This document shows, in pieces, positions 27,833-34,728 of a stretch of DNA of 64,000 bases. Every line of letters starts with the position of its first letter. Position 1 is the stretch's first letter. Position numbers and translations under genes: made by a program. Origin of the DNA: an uncultured bacterium (lineage in GTDB: Bacteria > Cyanobacteriota > Vampirovibrionia > Gastranaerophilales > Gastranaerophilaceae); assembly GCA_902761735.1 (NCBI GenBank), contig CACWLL010000003.1:62001-126000 (forward strand), written 5' to 3'. The notes beneath the pieces were generated by a model. The model worked only from the letters and a program-made list of their open reading frames with translations, was not told the DNA's origin and did no database searches.

Positions 27833-28480
27833 ATGAAGAAGATTATTGCAATAATACTTATATCATTTTTTATGCCCGTAAGCTGTTACGGGGCATTTTT
27901 CAAGAACGACGGAAAAACACCAAATGTTGAAACCTCAAAAGGATATGTCGGAACTCTTCCTGATTTGACAAAAGAGCACGAGCCTTCAGAGCCTGCTGTT
28001 TCAACTCCGATATTTGATAAGACACAGGATTTTCATTCGGAAAATGCAATAAAACCAATTCCTAGAGATAATCCGACTTTTGTAAATATAATTTTAAAAA
28101 CAGATAAAAAATCACCTTACCTTAATGATATTCAAGAGATTATAGACATACTCGAACAAATTTATGACTCCATTGAAACAGAAGAAAATGTACAACGATT
28201 TGCATCAAGAGTTTATTATCTGAATATGAGTGCAGACTATTTAAAGGACAAATATGAGGGAAAACCCGAAAGCGGATACACATCATTCAAACAAATTCAA
28301 ACTGTAAGCACCCAAGCACAAGAAGTTTCTACATTGCGTTCGGATGCTGAAAAATATAAAAGATATCTTGCGTATTCGGATAGCGGAGCGCAGTATAGCA
28401 AAAATAATATAGACGTAAAAATGTTTAATTTAAAATTATCAGTTGAAAAGACAATAAATATCTTGAAAAATACAAAATAA
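27833..28480 (+). CDS. Secreted hypothetical protein
   Basis: The 215-residue product begins with a Sec signal peptide (about residues 1-20, ending CYGA). The mature region is hydrophilic, Pro-rich at first and then helical (DIQEIIDILEQIYDSIETEENVQ). No family is recognised. The mRNA may be leaderless. The region between its stop and the next gene is 130 bases of AT-rich DNA. Confidence 0.55.
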   Translation: MKKIIAIILISFFMPVSCYGAFFKNDGKTPNVETSKGYVGTLPDLTKEHEPSEPAVSTPIFDKTQDFHSENAIKPIPRDNPTFVNIILKTDKKSPYLNDIQEIIDILEQIYDSIETEENVQRFASRVYYLNMSADYLKDKYEGKPESGYTSFKQIQTVSTQAQEVSTLRSDAEKYKRYLAYSDSGAQYSKNNIDVKMFNLKLSVEKTINILKNTK

Positions 28481-28611
28481 TATCCCTGAAAAAATAATAA
28501 ACAAAATCAATAAATGTAAAATTATGTAACGATATTACTAAAAACTCTAAAGTTTTTCATAAAAACCTCCGACTAAAGAGAATGTAATGATAGTCATTAA
28601 AGGAGTGTGTT

Positions 28612-28821
28612 ATGAACGACAAGAGAGAATTTGATGCAGATGAAATAATGGTAGATTATGCAGAGATGACCAGTTTTGATTTTAACTCAATGAGTTATAA
28701 AGAAATGCAGGAGCTGCATAGAATTACGGACTGCGAATACGATGAAAAACAGGTTCCGTTTAAATATGGCAAATTTGATTTAATAGATTTGTTCCATTCA
28801 TTTATTACGCAAAAGGATTAA
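28612..28821 (+). CDS. Small acidic protein
   Basis: The 69-residue product is acidic (FDADEIMVDYAEMTSFDFNSM) with no transmembrane segment or known motif. An AGGAG site lies about 7 bases upstream. It is 16 bases before the next small gene, and the two look like an operon of two small cytoplasmic proteins. Confidence 0.55.
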   Translation: MNDKREFDADEIMVDYAEMTSFDFNSMSYKEMQELHRITDCEYDEKQVPFKYGKFDLIDLFHSFITQKD

Positions 28822-28837
28822 GAAAAACAAGAGGGGA

Positions 28838-29074
28838 ATGTTGATTATGGATATGAAAGAATTATTTGAAAACGGGTGTTTTACACCGGCATGGACTGAG
28901 CGAGAAGAAGTTCCTGAGCCTGTAAAAGATGAAATCGTACCACAGAGAAAAGATGTAACCGTTTTGTTGGACGAATTGGCAGATATAAAAGATAACATGA
29001 ATTCAATCAAAGAAAGGCTGTGGTACATACACAGAGCAAGAGAATATAATGAGGCAGGGTTCAACAAAGAATAA
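28838..29074 (+). CDS. Small coiled-coil protein
   Basis: The product is 78 residues from 28838, or 75 from the ATG at 28847. The GAGGGG site at 28831-28836 is better spaced for the second start. The C-terminal half (VLLDELADIKDNMNSIKERLWYIHRARE) is a probable coiled coil. The function is unknown. A terminator follows at 29141. Confidence 0.55.
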   Translation: MLIMDMKELFENGCFTPAWTEREEVPEPVKDEIVPQRKDVTVLLDELADIKDNMNSIKERLWYIHRAREYNEAGFNKE

Positions 29075-29140
29075 CTCCCTGTTAAGAGGACGACTACCGA
29101 GATATGGAGAGATAGTTAAAACTATATATAGTTAAAATTA

Positions 29141-29172
29141 AATCGCTTGAAGTAATATCAGGCGATTTTTAT
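29141..29172 (+). terminator. Intrinsic terminator
   Basis: AAATCGCTTGA pairs with TCAGGCGATTT (11 bp, one G-U) around a 7-base loop and is followed by TT. It ends the small-protein operon. A 14-base AT palindrome (29121-29134) lies just before it. Confidence 0.75.
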
Positions 29173-29270
29173 TATTCTTGCGATAATTAAGCTTAATTAT
29201 AAGAACAAAAACAAGCACTTGATTTTCAAAAATGTTTATAGTAGATTTGTACATGCGAGATAAATAGCAA

Positions 29271-29352
29271 TGAGGGCTGCTAGCTCAGGTGGTTAGAGCA
29301 CTCTGCCGAGAAAAACGATTGAGTATCGTTTTTCGAGAGGCCTGATAAGGGT
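29271..29352 (+). pseudogene. Damaged 5' copy of tRNA-Ile
   Basis: Positions 29271-29299 are identical to 29417-29445, which cover the acceptor 5' strand and D-arm of the intact tRNA-Ile. After that comes a 10-bp hairpin (GAAAAACGAT/ATCGTTTTTC), and then CCTGATAAGGGT reappears, which is the tRNA's anticodon loop with GAT. The T-arm and acceptor 3' strand are absent, so this cannot fold as tRNA. Confidence 0.6.
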
Positions 29353-29419
29353 CTCAAATGCTCAAGTTGAAAATTGAATTTGTTTATGTTAGAATGCGAT
29401 AGCATTTGAACACACGTGA

Positions 29420-29493
<74 letters not shown>

Positions 29494-29503
29494 GATTTAA
29501 CAA

Positions 29504-29528
29504 GAGGGTATTAAAACCCTCTTTTTTA
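29504..29528 (+). terminator. tRNA-Ile terminator
   Basis: GAGGGT and ACCCTC form a 6-bp stem around a 6-base loop, followed by a run of six T. Confidence 0.85.
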
Positions 29529-29547
29529 GTGGATTTATAGTATAACC

Positions 29548-29602
29548 TTTCAGGACAGTTTGGATGCGTTTTTATTGGCTATTATAGGTTTTCAGGACAG
29601 TT
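29548..29602 (+). repeat. Directly repeated element-end motif
   Basis: TTTCAGGACAGTT occurs at 29548-29560 and 29590-29602, 42 bases apart, and once in copy 2 at 55066-55078. These are probably transposase-binding sites at the left end. Confidence 0.55.
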
Positions 29603-29684
29603 GTGATGGAAGTTTTATCGTAATTATGCCTAATTTTAGGGCAATAGAGGCAGATTTATAATCTTGAGATGTGCCGGACTATTC

Positions 29685-29880
29685 TTGCACTTTTGTCCCA
29701 ATTTTTGCACTCTGCTTGTTTGCCGGCATTAAACGGGCACGCGGCGACAAAGTCGCCGGCTTCAGCCCTCTGCCGGCAAGCCGCTTTTGCACTAAAGACT
29801 TATCATCCTGAACATGTTTCAGGGTCTATCCCGCTTGGTATTTGATTTTTCGCAAGTGCAAATAAGTGCAATAAGTGCAA
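29685..29880. promoter_or_regulatory. TTGCACT iterons around a hairpin (copy 1)
   Basis: Three TTGCACT boxes (29685, 29705, 29787) face three AGTGCAA boxes (29855, 29865, 29874). Between the two groups is a hairpin, CCTGAA/TTCAGG (29807-29823). The same plan occurs in copy 2. It is likely a protein-assembly site of the element, comparable in role to Mu end or enhancer sites. Confidence 0.6.
29720..29779. repeat. GC-rich nested palindrome inserted in copy 1
   Basis: TTGCCGGCA (29720-29728) is inverted at 29771-29779. Inside is GGCGAC-AAA-GTCGCC (29743-29757). The GC content contrasts sharply with its flanks, and copy 2 lacks this segment between the matching iterons. Confidence 0.6.
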
Positions 29881-29989
29881 AAATAAATTATCTTTCAGTT
29901 TGATATGTGTCAAAATGTCTCTGAGATTGAGATTTAGGACTTGATTTATTCTGAAAGGTGAGTGATGAATGTGTGTGAGGTAATTTATT

Positions 29990-31684
29990 ATGACAAACTT
30001 CACACCAGAAAAATGTAAACAAATAGCTTTAGCAAGATTAGACATTGTGCATAAATGGCTTGAATTTAGAAAGCAATCTCAAAATAAACTTAAAGCTGAT
30101 TATGATTTTGTGAAATTGCATAATACTTCAAATTCTCACCTCTTTGAGATTTTAGGCAAGATTTCCCGTGGTAGTTTACACCGTTGGCTTGCAATGCTAA
30201 ATGGAACTGAAGATTATACAAAACTTCTGCCACAATATAAATATTCAACTGTTCGGGAATACCGAACGGTTCTCAATGATGAAGAAATAAAAATATTTAT
30301 GGGTTTGCTTCTGCATCCGAATAGACTTTCAATCGGAAAAGCAATAGCACTTACAAAGTACAAACTAAAAGAACAAGGACAAAGTTTTATTCCGGCTGAT
30401 ATTACTTTTAGGAGATATGCAAAATGGTTTAAAGATAACAATTACGATAAATGGATTTTAGCACGTGACGGTGAGAAAGTATTATCTGATAAAGTCGAAC
30501 CGTATATAAAACGTGATGCAAGTTTACTTGAAGTCGGGGATATTCTTGTCGCAGATGGACATAAACTTGCGTTTCAGGTAATAAACCCGTTTACAGGTAA
30601 ACCATGCAGAGCAACATTAGTCGGATTTTTGGATTGGAAATCGACAGCACTAGTCGGTTATGAAATTATGCTTGAAGAAAATACACAATGTATAGCTTCG
30701 GCTCTTAGAAATGCAATTATAAATCTTGATATGGTTCCCAAAATTGTATATCAGGATAATGGCAGAGCATTTAGAGCCAAATATTTTACTGACGATAAAG
30801 GATTCACCGAACTTGGTTTTCAGGGACTATATTCAAAACTCGGAATAGAAACTGTTTTTGCACGTCCGTATAATGCCAGAGCGAAAGTTATTGAGAGATT
30901 CTTTAAAGAATTTCAGGAAGGATTTGAAAAACTTTTATCGAGCTATATCGGTTCATCAATAAATAATAAGCCTGCTTATATGATGCGGAACGAAAAGTTT
31001 CACAAAAACCTTCATAACGATTTTATTCCTACAATTGAAGAAACGATAAAAATGATTGATATGTGGCTGAGTTTTAAGAATTCTCAACCTTGTCCGAACG
31101 CTCCGAATAAAACTATCGTGGAAGTTTTATCTGAAAGGAAAAGACAAAATATTGATATTAATATTCTTGATGATTTGATGCTTGCAACAGAAGTAAAAAC
31201 AATTCAGCGAAACGGAATTAGATTCCTGAATTGTGATTATTTCGATGAAAGATTATACGGATTTAAAAGTAAAGTTTTAATAAAATACAATCTTTTCGAC
31301 CTGACTAATATTAAAGTTTACACATCGAAAGGCGAATATTTATGCACCGCAGAACGAGTAACGGACACACACCCGATGGCAAAGTTACTTGGTGATGTCA
31401 AAGATTATGAAGATTACAAGCAAAAAATTGTTAAACAACGGCAACTAAAAAAGAAAACTGTTGAATCAGTTAAAAAATATCTGAAAACGGAAGATATAAA
31501 GTTGCTTGAAACAGAGTTAGAAACACAAAATGATTTACCCCCGTTCAAAACGGATTTAAAAAGGGTTCAAACGCTGTTCAAAAATAATTCAGAAAAATAT
31601 GAATATCTGATAGAAAATGATCCTAATAATTCTTGGATAACAGAATTTAAAAATACAAAGGAGTATAGGCTTTTATATGAATAA
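29990..31684 (+). CDS. Mu-like DDE transposase (MuA family), copy 1
   Basis: The 564-residue protein catalyses DNA strand transfer of the element. The RNase H-fold catalytic residues are D189 (LVADGHKL), D256 (YQDNGRAF) and E302 (VIERFFKEF); the spacing is close to that in MuA. The N-terminal 170 residues are helical DNA-binding segments and the C-terminus is a helical region that probably contacts the MuB-like partner. Its stop overlaps the next start by 8 bases. It is nearly the same as the copy at 56466. No ribosome site is obvious; GAGG lies 12 bases before the ATG. Confidence 0.9.
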   Translation: MTNFTPEKCKQIALARLDIVHKWLEFRKQSQNKLKADYDFVKLHNTSNSHLFEILGKISRGSLHRWLAMLNGTEDYTKLLPQYKYSTVREYRTVLNDEEIKIFMGLLLHPNRLSIGKAIALTKYKLKEQGQSFIPADITFRRYAKWFKDNNYDKWILARDGEKVLSDKVEPYIKRDASLLEVGDILVADGHKLAFQVINPFTGKPCRATLVGFLDWKSTALVGYEIMLEENTQCIASALRNAIINLDMVPKIVYQDNGRAFRAKYFTDDKGFTELGFQGLYSKLGIETVFARPYNARAKVIERFFKEFQEGFEKLLSSYIGSSINNKPAYMMRNEKFHKNLHNDFIPTIEETIKMIDMWLSFKNSQPCPNAPNKTIVEVLSERKRQNIDINILDDLMLATEVKTIQRNGIRFLNCDYFDERLYGFKSKVLIKYNLFDLTNIKVYTSKGEYLCTAERVTDTHPMAKLLGDVKDYEDYKQKIVKQRQLKKKTVESVKKYLKTEDIKLLETELETQNDLPPFKTDLKRVQTLFKNNSEKYEYLIENDPNNSWITEFKNTKEYRLLYE

Positions 31685-32357
31685 GATATTTGTAAAAACG
31701 CAAAATGTGAAAAACTTTATTGGATTAGTTGAAAATCTGATTAACAAACCAAAGAATATTCCGAAAATGGGATTAGTATATGGAGAACCCGGATTAGGAA
31801 AATCACAAACGGCTTTATGGCTTGCGTGCAAGTATGACGGAATTTATCTCCGTGCATCAAACCTTATGACAGGGAGGTGGCTATTGGAAGATATAGTAAA
31901 AGAGCTTGATGAGATTCCCAGATTTCTGACTTCCGATAACTTTAATATCGTGGTTAAAAAGCTGAAACAAAACTCGCAGATAATTTTTATTGATGAGATT
32001 GATTACCTGATGAATAACTACAAAACTATTGAAACCCTACGGGATATTCACGATGAAACAGGCTGCCCGATAATTTTTATCGGAATGGGTTTGGCACATA
32101 GAAAACTTGAAAGGTATAAGCATTTGTATGACAGGTTTTCAGAAATTTTAAAGTTTGAAACATTTGGAGTAAATGATTTATCTCAGATTATTAATCAACT
32201 ATCTGAAGTTTCATTTACTCCGGATGCTATTGAATACATCCACACAAAATTTAATAGGTTCAGACAAATTGTTCAATTAATAAACCAAATGGAAATTTTC
32301 TCAAAAGACAATAACATAACTGAAATAAATATGGAGGTCATAAGTCAAATAGTATGA
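31677..32357 (+). CDS. MuB-like AAA+ ATPase, copy 1
   Basis: The 226-residue protein has Walker A GEPGLGKS (residues 36-43) and Walker B IIFIDEID near residue 105, and fits the MuB/TnsC-like target-capture ATPases that activate the transposase and select target DNA. The C-terminal 60 residues form a small helical lid domain. The gene overlaps both neighbours, which indicates translational coupling. An AAAGGAG site lies inside the transposase gene. Confidence 0.88.
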   Translation: MNKIFVKTQNVKNFIGLVENLINKPKNIPKMGLVYGEPGLGKSQTALWLACKYDGIYLRASNLMTGRWLLEDIVKELDEIPRFLTSDNFNIVVKKLKQNSQIIFIDEIDYLMNNYKTIETLRDIHDETGCPIIFIGMGLAHRKLERYKHLYDRFSEILKFETFGVNDLSQIINQLSEVSFTPDAIEYIHTKFNRFRQIVQLINQMEIFSKDNNITEINMEVISQIV

Positions 32358-32908
32358 ATATTGAAAAATTGGTGCGACATTTAAAGGAATTTACCTTAGA
32401 TGAAATAGAGATGATTGCGGAATGCGATTGTAAAACACAACTTGAACACCTTTTGAACGAGAATAAATTGGTGTTTGAACAAGGGAAATACAAAATTCCT
32501 GAAGAAAAACCTGACAGTAGTTTTGAATTATTTGTAATTCCAAAAAATAAAATTACTCCTATAAAAATTGAAGATGCGGTTGCATATTTTATGAAAGAAT
32601 ATGTCAAGAAGTATTGTAAATTCGAAACTTACAGGAATTATAATTCAATCTTTAATTTTAATATTCTGCCATATTTTAAAGGTTATTTTCTCAATAATAT
32701 TGGGACTGATGAAATTAAAACCATTTACAAGGCTTGTATATTAAAGGGTTTGAAACCTCGCAGAATAAAAAACACAATGGCACTTTTAAATCAGCTTATA
32801 AAATACTTTCAAAATCTTGGAATTATTGAAAAAACTTGCAATTTTCAGGTAAAAAGATTGACTGATAAAAATAAATTTAGTATTAACAGAATAATTTTTG
32901 AGGTATAA
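32354..32908 (+). CDS. Accessory protein with integrase core-binding-like region, copy 1
   Basis: The 184-residue protein has an N-terminal winged-helix-like segment (IEKLVRHLKEFTLDEIEMIAE) and a C-terminal half resembling the SAM-like core-binding domain of tyrosine recombinases (ETYRNYNSIFNFNILPYFKG). No recombinase catalytic domain follows. It overlaps the MuB-like gene by four bases and is conserved, though frameshifted, in copy 2. A DNA-binding accessory role in transposition is inferred. Confidence 0.55.
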   Translation: MNIEKLVRHLKEFTLDEIEMIAECDCKTQLEHLLNENKLVFEQGKYKIPEEKPDSSFELFVIPKNKITPIKIEDAVAYFMKEYVKKYCKFETYRNYNSIFNFNILPYFKGYFLNNIGTDEIKTIYKACILKGLKPRRIKNTMALLNQLIKYFQNLGIIEKTCNFQVKRLTDKNKFSINRIIFEV

Positions 32909-32909
32909 A

Positions 32910-33326
32910 ATGACAAAATTAGATAAATTAAAACAGGCAGAGCATTTGTATGTATATGAAAACCAACCGCTTGATGTTATTGGAGTAAAACTTGACCTTT
33001 CGCGCAGGACTTTATTTTATTGGAAGAAGGAATATGAATGGGATAAAAAGAGGTTTGAAAAAGGCAGAGAGCAGGAATTATTTAGTCGTGAACTGTTAAA
33101 CTTTGCACAAAAAATTATGGATAAAATTTCAAATGACATCGATAATAACCAACAAACACCACAGGCAGAAATGTATTCATTGATGAATATCTTGAAGAAT
33201 TTACCACAGGTAAAACAACAAATTATCGAGCCAAAACAAAATCAAAAGCCAAAGACTCTATTGCCGGAACATCTTAAACAAATTGAAAAAGAGTTGTTCG
33301 GGATTGAATATAATCTGCACAAATAA
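32910..33326 (+). CDS. Small HTH protein (terminase-small-subunit/DUF1804-like), copy 1
   Basis: The 138-residue protein begins with a helix-turn-helix (LDVIGVKLDLSRRTLFYWKKEYEWDKKRF), as in DUF1804 proteins and small terminase subunits of Mu-like phages. A helical region and a Gln/Lys-rich tail follow. The ATG at 32910 follows GAGGT. It closes the four-gene transposition operon; in copy 2 the homologous gene abuts the convergent small gene, while here cargo intervenes. Confidence 0.6.
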   Translation: MTKLDKLKQAEHLYVYENQPLDVIGVKLDLSRRTLFYWKKEYEWDKKRFEKGREQELFSRELLNFAQKIMDKISNDIDNNQQTPQAEMYSLMNILKNLPQVKQQIIEPKQNQKPKTLLPEHLKQIEKELFGIEYNLHK

Positions 33327-33341
33327 TATTTTAGAATAGTT

Positions 33342-33998
33342 TTATCTCTTTACCCAATTTATTTGTTCTCTGTCTTTAAAATAAAAATCGGATACTTTAA
33401 ATGTATATTTATTCTCAAAATCTAATTTTTTACATATATTTTTAAATTCTTCTAAATCGGCATTATTCATAAAATGAATTTCTTGTATATATTTTGTAGA
33501 AACATTTCCTTTAATTAGTACTTCTGATTGCACATCTTTTGGTAAATATGATATCTTGGAATCGTAAAACATATTTTCCAGAAATTTTGGTTGAGTTAAT
33601 GTTTCTGAAGATAAGTAAGAACGGGCTTCTGTTGTTGCGGCATTGCAATATACATAGTATTTATCTTGAATATTAGGTAATAGCTTTTCTGCATCAAGTA
33701 TAATTATGCAAAATTTATTATCTGTATTATTTATTAGTTTAAATAAATAACTAGTATTTGGATATTCAATAGAAAAACTTGAACAATCTCTTCTTCTATC
33801 TTTTCTGAGTGGATCATTGTATTCATATTTTATTTCATTTTCTCTTAAATATCTTCTTGTACATATTCCAAGTTGTAATATACTTTCAAGATTTTTAATA
33901 TTAGTGAAATGAATTAAATTCTTAATTTTTCTTTTTTGAAGTATTCTTATAATTTTTGAATTTACGTATTCATTTTTCAAGATAATTTTTTCAGTCAT
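33342..33998 (-). CDS. DarT-like ADP-ribosyltransferase toxin
   Basis: The 218-residue protein resembles DarT, which attaches ADP-ribose to thymidine in single-stranded DNA. Matching features are NLIHFTNIKNLESILQLGI near residue 30, RRDCSSFSIEYPNTSYLF where the NAD-binding arginine and loop lie, and QSEVLIKGNVSTKYIQEIHF near 165, which contains the expected catalytic glutamate. The size is typical of DarT. The antitoxin DarG (macrodomain) is not adjacent; the next gene upstream on this strand encodes a 78-residue unknown protein. It lies in the cargo block of copy 1. Confidence 0.7.
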   Translation of the reverse strand: MTEKIILKNEYVNSKIIRILQKRKIKNLIHFTNIKNLESILQLGICTRRYLRENEIKYEYNDPLRKDRRRDCSSFSIEYPNTSYLFKLINNTDNKFCIIILDAEKLLPNIQDKYYVYCNAATTEARSYLSSETLTQPKFLENMFYDSKISYLPKDVQSEVLIKGNVSTKYIQEIHFMNNADLEEFKNICKKLDFENKYTFKVSDFYFKDREQINWVKR

Positions 33999-34061
33999 AA
34001 TTTATAATCTTTCACATAATTAAAAAGTTTAAGTAATTATTTTATTACAATTTATATTAAC

Positions 34062-34298
34062 TCAACTATTATAATTTTCATCTTTAACTCCAAGTTTAAT
34101 TCCAAGCCTTATAAATTCAGTATAATACTTTTTATAATTTTCAATATCACCAGATTTTTTAAAATATAATAAGCACTCAGTTAATTCATTAAAACTTTTA
34201 TCTAATTTTTTCTCATAATTATTTAAGAATTTTTTATCCTGAATTTTATTCCATATATTAAATAATTCTTCTTCTGACATATTAATTTTATATCGCAT
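34062..34298 (-). CDS. Small helical protein next to DarT-like gene
   Basis: The 78-residue product is all-helical and charged (MRYKINMSEEELFNIWNKIQ), with a good AAGGAG site. I recognise no family. Being directly upstream of the DarT-like gene on the same strand, it could be its antitoxin, but this rests on position alone. Confidence 0.5.
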   Translation of the reverse strand: MRYKINMSEEELFNIWNKIQDKKFLNNYEKKLDKSFNELTECLLYFKKSGDIENYKKYYTEFIRLGIKLGVKDENYNS

Positions 34299-34357
34299 TT
34301 AATTATATCTCCTTAATATTAATTTATTAAAGTTTGTATTGTTGACCTGAATACTAT

Positions 34358-34693
34358 CTAATCAGGATTATTCAAATAGGAGATAATATCATCTCCAAAT
34401 CGTTCTATATTAACAGTTCCCCAGTATTTGATAAGGAATATATCCTCTTTATTTCTAATTTTATTTCTATATTCTACTAAACTGGCCAATGCTTTATCCG
34501 TAAATATACAATATGCTGGTATATGATTTTCTTTTGCTAAAAAGAGCCTAAGGTCTTTCATAAATTTAATGAATGAATAGACTTCGATGTTCCTGCAATC
34601 AGGTAAATCTTCAATGTTTATAAGTTTGTATCCACACACCGGACAAAAATTAAACATTTCTTCGTGTGTATATTCACACTTTGGACACTTCAT
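34358..34693 (-). CDS. Zinc-ribbon plus HRDC-domain protein
   Basis: The 111-residue protein has two CxxC pairs at the N-terminus (CPKC, CPVC), which form a zinc ribbon. An HRDC domain follows: LRLFLAKENHIPAYCIFTDKA, then LIKYWGTVNIERFGDDII. HRDC domains bind nucleic acid and usually sit at the C-terminus of RecQ or RNase D; a stand-alone form with a zinc ribbon is unusual. I chose the ATG at 34693 because AGGAG is correctly placed for it; another in-frame ATG lies at 34711. Confidence 0.65.
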   Translation of the reverse strand: MKCPKCEYTHEEMFNFCPVCGYKLINIEDLPDCRNIEVYSFIKFMKDLRLFLAKENHIPAYCIFTDKALASLVEYRNKIRNKEDIFLIKYWGTVNIERFGDDIISYLNNPD

Positions 34694-34728
34694 AGAATAG
34701 CTCCTAGTCAAAATATTAAACTAATAAC

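Noticed and set aside
29685-29880. Iterons as a plasmid replication origin
   Set aside because: No replication initiator gene is nearby and the module recurs next to Mu-like transposases, so an element-end role fits better.
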